From Apostichopus californicus (lineage: Eukaryota; Echinodermata; Holothuroidea; Aspidochirotida; Stichopodidae): DNA of 33,738 nucleotides. The position numbers and the translations under genes are program-made. The stretch lies in contig JAIPMN010009872.1 of assembly GCA_020650975.1 (NCBI GenBank), positions 1 to 33,738 on the forward strand. Reading direction: 5' to 3'. The notes below the pieces were generated by a model. That model was not told the DNA's origin. It searched no databases and saw only the letters and a program-made list of their open reading frames with translations. Of the stretch, positions 24,601-30,600 are shown one piece after another; positions within the stretch are counted from its first letter, which is position 1, and every line of letters begins with the position of its first letter.

Positions 24601-27600
24601 GTACTTCAAAATTACTGTAATTTGAGGATGTTCTTTCTTGAAGGTCGAATATGATTAAATGAAGAATAAAGTTTTTCAAAAAGTATAATAAAGCTGCTTA
24701 TTCTTTATATTTGGAATAGTTTATCTGAGGAAACCTGGAAGAAGGGGTGGGGTGGAGGGTCTTGTTTTAGCATCTACCTCCTTATTCTACTCTTTAGTTT
24801 ACCTTACACCTTTTCACTCTTGCCATCTTAGCCCTTCACTTCACTGGTTACAAGAATTTTATAAGTTCTTTAATAGGCCTATGTTACAAAAAAATGTTTT
24901 CCTGTAGTAGTGCAGACCTGTCAACTCTACTGGTTTTACCAGGAGCCTCCCACTTTTTTGTTAAATCTACCGGCTTAAAGAACCATCCTCCCGGTTTTTC
25001 CATTTTCATATATTACTCTATATTATTTCAGTTGGAAATAACCAAACTCCTTATTTTTTTCTGTTTGGAAAATTGTAAATCTCCCGCTTTTTGGGACAGA
25101 AAGATTGACAGGTCTGGTAGTGCTTTGAAGGAATTTGAATGTAAGAATTATAATTACCTGTTGAAAATGCTCAATTAAAGCAGGATACATTGAAATGATA
25201 ACTTCAAGAGCATGGTGAAGATGTGCAACCCATCGAGTTCCAGTAGCTTTGGATGGTACCTGATATTTCACACCAGTGGCGTTGCAAGCTGTTTCCAGGT
25301 TTGCTCGGTTAAGGGCACTTTGATGGTAAAACAAGTATACATGTTTTACATGTTCCACCATGTCCCCCACATACTCCAACTTGGCCTTGATGCTGTCTTT
25401 TAGGGACAACTCCAGGCGATGAGCCATGCAGTGAATGGTCTGTGTAAGGGGCTGGATCTCTTTAAGCCTTGCAGCGACCCCTGTCCTGATGCCAGTCATC
25501 ACACTAGCACCATCACTGCAAAAGCCGACTAGCTTTGATGCCACTTCCTCCACATCTAAATCGCAGTATGTCTGGAGTGTTCCTAAAATTGCCTGCTTGA
25601 AGATGTTTTCTGCATTAGCCCTTTCGAGTGACTTGATGGCAAGAAATCTGACATAGACTTCTCCGCAAATGGAGTAACGAACATAACTTAGCTCGACCTC
25701 TTTCACTGACGTATCAGTGCTTCCATCCACCATTACACTGAAAAATTTTGCCTCACCCAGCTGGGACTTTAGCTTGTTGGCCTCCTCATTTGCTATGTAG
25801 GAAGTGAATATTGCTGCGGACTTGTCATTTTGGTAGCTGTTCCCAATATCTAAACCTTTCTTTTGATCCAGTTCACATTGCCACGGAAAATCTGTGAAAG
25901 GACGACCATGTTTCACTAGCGCATGACATGTACGGAACAGGTGACCCATTTGAAAAACTTGCCGAGCATTTAGTTGCTTTAAAACCTTCTCAGCAACTGA
26001 CTGGCCTTCAGGAATTTTGGCGGCTTTCTCAATCCCCTCGATTTTTGCATGTTCCTTTGACACCGAATGGGCCTTTATTGAACAAAGGGCAAAGTTACTG
26101 GTTCCAAGATAAAAGGCTCCTTGTTTGTTTGCTATTCCAGGTTTTTTGATGCAAATGTCACAAAACATTTTATTGGTTTCCTTATTGTACGAAACCCAAG
26201 GAAATATTGATTTCCAGGATGGCATGAATTTTCTTTCTCTTTTATCCTTGTCATATTCAGTGTCTCTCTCCCTCTTATCTAATTTTGTTTTTTTGGTTGG
26301 TGGCTGCATATTAGGCAAAAAGCGCCACATCTTGAACCCTCAGCTTAATACCCTGATTGTTCTGAATGCAGTGAAGGATTTTCACGGTCGCCCGATCGTA
26401 CGAGATGACTAGAAATTACGTCCGACTACCAAATCTTTCAAAATGTTGTGTGCTTTGTAGTCCTTCTGACGACCCAAAAAATGAAGGCTTTGAAGAATTA
26501 TTGAGCCTTATTATATGTCAATTCAATTAAATAGTTTCTGAATAACCCCCAAACCATACATAAATTATTTCAAAACACGCGCGATATATTAACTTTACAA
26601 CATCGTTAGCAAAAATCTGTACACTAATAAAGTCGCTTAACGTTAGTTTCTAATGTACCTGGAAAACAAATGGGACTCGTGGCTAAATGTCAGTGCAATG
26701 CATTTTGAACGGTGTTGTAACAACAGTCGATCAGATACTGACAGTCTATAGGCCCAGTGAAAATGTATCGCTGGACGTACGCACGTGCGCTGTACAGTAG
26801 CAAACAATCTAAATCCTACCTACTTGAACGATAAATTATTTATCATTCTAGGTGGTAGGATTTATATTGTTATCATAAGCAATGCTGTTTGTACGCGACG
26901 CACGTGTAGCGTCGTTACAGGTAATTCGGATATATCATGAAACACATGCATGCTGTGAACATGTGTTAAACCTAAAAATATCATGATAATTATTTATTGT
27001 AGGCCTATAGTAATTTATAGAGAGCAATATCACAGAGAAGTCAGTCAATGTCACATGCAAAATCGTGAAACCCATATAATACTTGTATAAACCACGCAAT
27101 GCAGTTGAACGATATAAACCCTTCCACAAAGTGGTTTGATCATTAAATACTGCCCAGTAACGTTAATCAGTACACTTAAGATTCCGCAACTGTGATTGGC
27201 TGTGAGTGTACGTAGTATAGCCCGACACAGGGTGGGAAACTTACGGATATTGTAACTCAGTTACGTGAATGGCGCCAAAACTTTTGTAGTTATGTGAAAG
27301 TGTATTTTGAATGACATGAACGTAATTCGTGTATTGTTTGCAGCAGAATACATTTACAGTAATATAGGCTAGGCTAGCGGAACTGTGGCAATAGCCAGCC
27401 TAGGCTAGGCTATCTTAGGCCGAACAGTGTAATTTTGACGAGATCTCACTGCTGCAACTCACGTATAAAGAAAGTTTCTTTTGTATTTCTGGGCAAGTTT
27501 TTACGCCCGGGAAACAAATAAAATACAATTTAGATGGATTTGTCAAAGTTTGTTGTTAGCTATCACTTTTAGCACTATCCATACGGAATACTGATCCCAA

Positions 27601-30600
27601 GCAACTTGGTATTCCGTTCATGATTTTACTATCTCGGGATAGCGGAATAGCGTAAATTTCGACCCCTGATGGTGTTGAATTGTTTTAGGTGTGATTATAA
27701 AGGTGTACAGGAAATATAGAAGTATACATTCCAAAACGTAAGTGAGTTTGAAGGATGATAAAGTGTTCGTGTCAGCAAAATCAGCAAAAAGGCTTGTGTC
27801 AGCAAAATTTGTATTACATGTGAAATTTGATATGTAAAATAATAAACTCTTGTTTCTCCAAACAAAACCTTTGTTGTTGACATTGTAAGTATATTTCAAA
27901 ACCATTTGTGAATGCATTCTATCTGCCCCCGCTATTTCTGCGGCGATCAGACTTCAATTCCCTGGTTTATGAGTAACGTACCCACTTAATGAAATGTCAT
28001 ACACACATTGTACAATGTTTACATGCATGATTGTTTAATAAACCTATTTTGTTTCACCACCTGAAAGTGACAGTCCATGGCAACTCTCTGAGACTCTGTC
28101 ATAGATTTTATCTATATATGCAGTGTGTTCATTGCAAATTGTTTACCAATTAATGTACGAATTCTGCACAATTTGCACTACTAAAAATTTACTTCAACGT
28201 TCATTGACCATGCATCTGAACTTGGTAACCCCAGTTGAAAGCCGTGAAGGCACCGACGAATTGGGAATTACAGTAGGTCCATCAAACTTGTAGTTGTATT
28301 GCTACATGATTTATATGTCAACAGTTGCACATATATTATAAACAATATTGCACTAAAAAATTGTATTTGTGCAACTTTTATTACATAGTATATTAAATGA
28401 CTAAGGTCCATGTATAAAGGACTGCTGGTAAGTGCACATGCATATATAGAATTGACCAAGGGCAACTCATATTGGTCGATGTGCTTTAAATCGCAAATAC
28501 ACAGTCGAGGTCTTGCATGTGTGATCAGGCTGTATAGGAAGAGTGATTTTCGATGAATAATGCATAGTTTTGAGATGTTCATGTTGGATTTATTTTTGCA
28601 TTTCAGCTACTTAATACATTTCATTGGGCTTATAGTAGACATGCTGAGCAACACCACACACACAAAAAGACACAAGTGTTTAAATTGGTTTTTCAGGCTT
28701 CGTCATCGGCAATTATTTGTAGCTAGGCTATATTCTTAACTTTGAACACAATTGAGCGTTCCATTAGTTTATTCCTTAAGACTTTTTCTGTTATAAACCA
28801 TTATATTTTTAATAGTATTTCTGTATACCTGTACTAAGATGGTCGAACTTGGATGGGGGATATCGTATTGGCAGACAATGCACAGGTGCTAATTAGCAAA
28901 ACTTCCAGATAATGTCTTGACAGCCCTCTCAAACACACTGTGCTGCTGAGTGGTCACATATTTAAAAAAGGTTGGTAATATTGCCCTTGCACAAGGGATT
29001 TCTAAATTTCTCTATAGTTTATACCTTCTTTAGTTCACTGCTACTCTATTTATGGAAAATAATTTTGACCCACACTTTTTCACTGATTCCATCAATGCAT
29101 TGCTTCTGCACTCCATCAATAAGATATGATACTATATGAGTGTGATCTCTCTGTGGTGTTTACTTTAGACTTAATTGTTTTAATTGGTTGTATAAGAATT
29201 ACATGGTATACTCATGAGGATAGAAACAAATTCACTGTTACAAAAACATAATCAATATTTGAACAGATTTTGTGTATTTGGGCTTCATTTATTAAACTCA
29301 CCATTAGCATGCACGAAGATAGTCATGATGGTAGTATCCTCTCTATCATCCTTCATTGCTGTACAATTGAAAACACCAAATGCAATGTTATTAACACTGG
29401 TAATGGTAACAGAATATCCAGCTGTGTCTGCAGGAAGGTCTGGGATCATGGTACCACTCACTGTGGGGACAGGATGACCATTGGTACCAGTTCTTGTGTT
29501 ATAAGCTCTAATTGAAGTCACAGCTGCATCATCATCACCTGCTCCAAGATAACACTCAAAGTGAGGAAGAGGCTCAGTAGAAACAGATCCAGCATCTTTT
29601 GACTTGAATGACATCACAGTCATCTGAACCTTATCTGAAAATATAACAATATTATCATGATGAAATATAAATCGCAGATATCTCAATAATCAGGTTCCTC
29701 TTAACACAGAATTTTCTTAGACAGACCTTGGAAATTTCTCCCAGAGTTTTTCTTCCATGTATACTGAACATAATGCTTAGCTTGTAAATTTGTCATGCTG
29801 TATGTAACATAAGCTTGCAAAATTGTACTTTAATAAATGATTTAGACAGTGGCATAACCAGACTTTTCCATCTGGGGAGGGGGGCGGGCGGAAAGGGCAA
29901 AGAGTCTGAGTGGGGGGAGGGGCAATTTCCACAATTCTAAAACTTTGTGTGATATATCTCTCTATGTTGTTCTCCACATTCTCCCGGCTCATGGTCCCCC
30001 TTATTCTCTTCTCTCATTTGGGGAGGGGGAAGGTGACCGCCCCCATCGCTGCCCCCTGGCTATGCGCTTGGTGAAAGTCAAGTGCTATACTCTTAGCTGA
30101 CAACCATGTGTGCTCTATTCTCATACTGATTACAGTACATAAATTTATCAATCACACTTTGGCTACAATAATAGCCTATGTATTTCTGTATAATTAAAAA
30201 TGTTTATTGCAAAATCAACTTGAATTCGGATAAACTTAAAAATAAAAATGCTGTTTTGTAGCAATGGGACTTTGACAATGGGTTCAGTTTTTTGTCCTTC
30301 AATTATTTTGTCTGTAGTTCTAAGTTTGGTCTGGACTATTCGTACAACAGTACAGTTGTCTATGGTTTACTATATGATTATTATTATGATTCAAATGAAT
30401 TTGTATGTAGCCATCAGTTTCATTGACTTAGACTTCAATCATTCAGCCACTACAAAGCTGTTGTCCAGCACCATAGTCCATCAATTTTATTAGCATTGAT
30501 CGGCTTAAATCTGTATCGTCATTGGAAACAATATTTCCATTAGGCCTATTCTAATGACCGATCAGTCTGTGTTCTGAGTTCACACATGAGATGTTGAAAT

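Larger units (their letters stand above)
22222..27668 (-). mobile_element. Complete, apparently autonomous hAT transposon
   Basis: The 5447-bp element begins CAGGGGTCGAAATTTA (22222-22237) and ends in its exact reverse complement (27653-27668), flanked by the perfect 5-bp direct repeat ATGGT (22217-22221 and 27669-27673). It encodes a spliced transposase on the minus strand. hAT elements usually make 8-bp duplications, but subgroups with 5 or 6 bp are known. The subterminal region is rich in CACTATTCC motifs. Intact ends, target duplication and coding frame together suggest a young copy. Confidence 0.92.
18911..29301 (-). other. Tie-like intron 2, 10.4 kb, carrying a complete hAT transposon
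   Basis: Holds a diverged repeat block (about 19750-20965), two short assembly gaps beside homopolymer runs (21409-21667) and the hAT element at 22222-27668. In 18911-19740, 20970-21400, 21670-22221 and 27669-29301 I see no definable feature. Confidence 0.75.

Noticed and set aside
25023..25157. Unspliced 44-residue extension of transposase exon 1
   Set aside because: It runs past a consensus donor into the nested MITE and ends at a stop; the spliced model keeps the full hAT domain instead.
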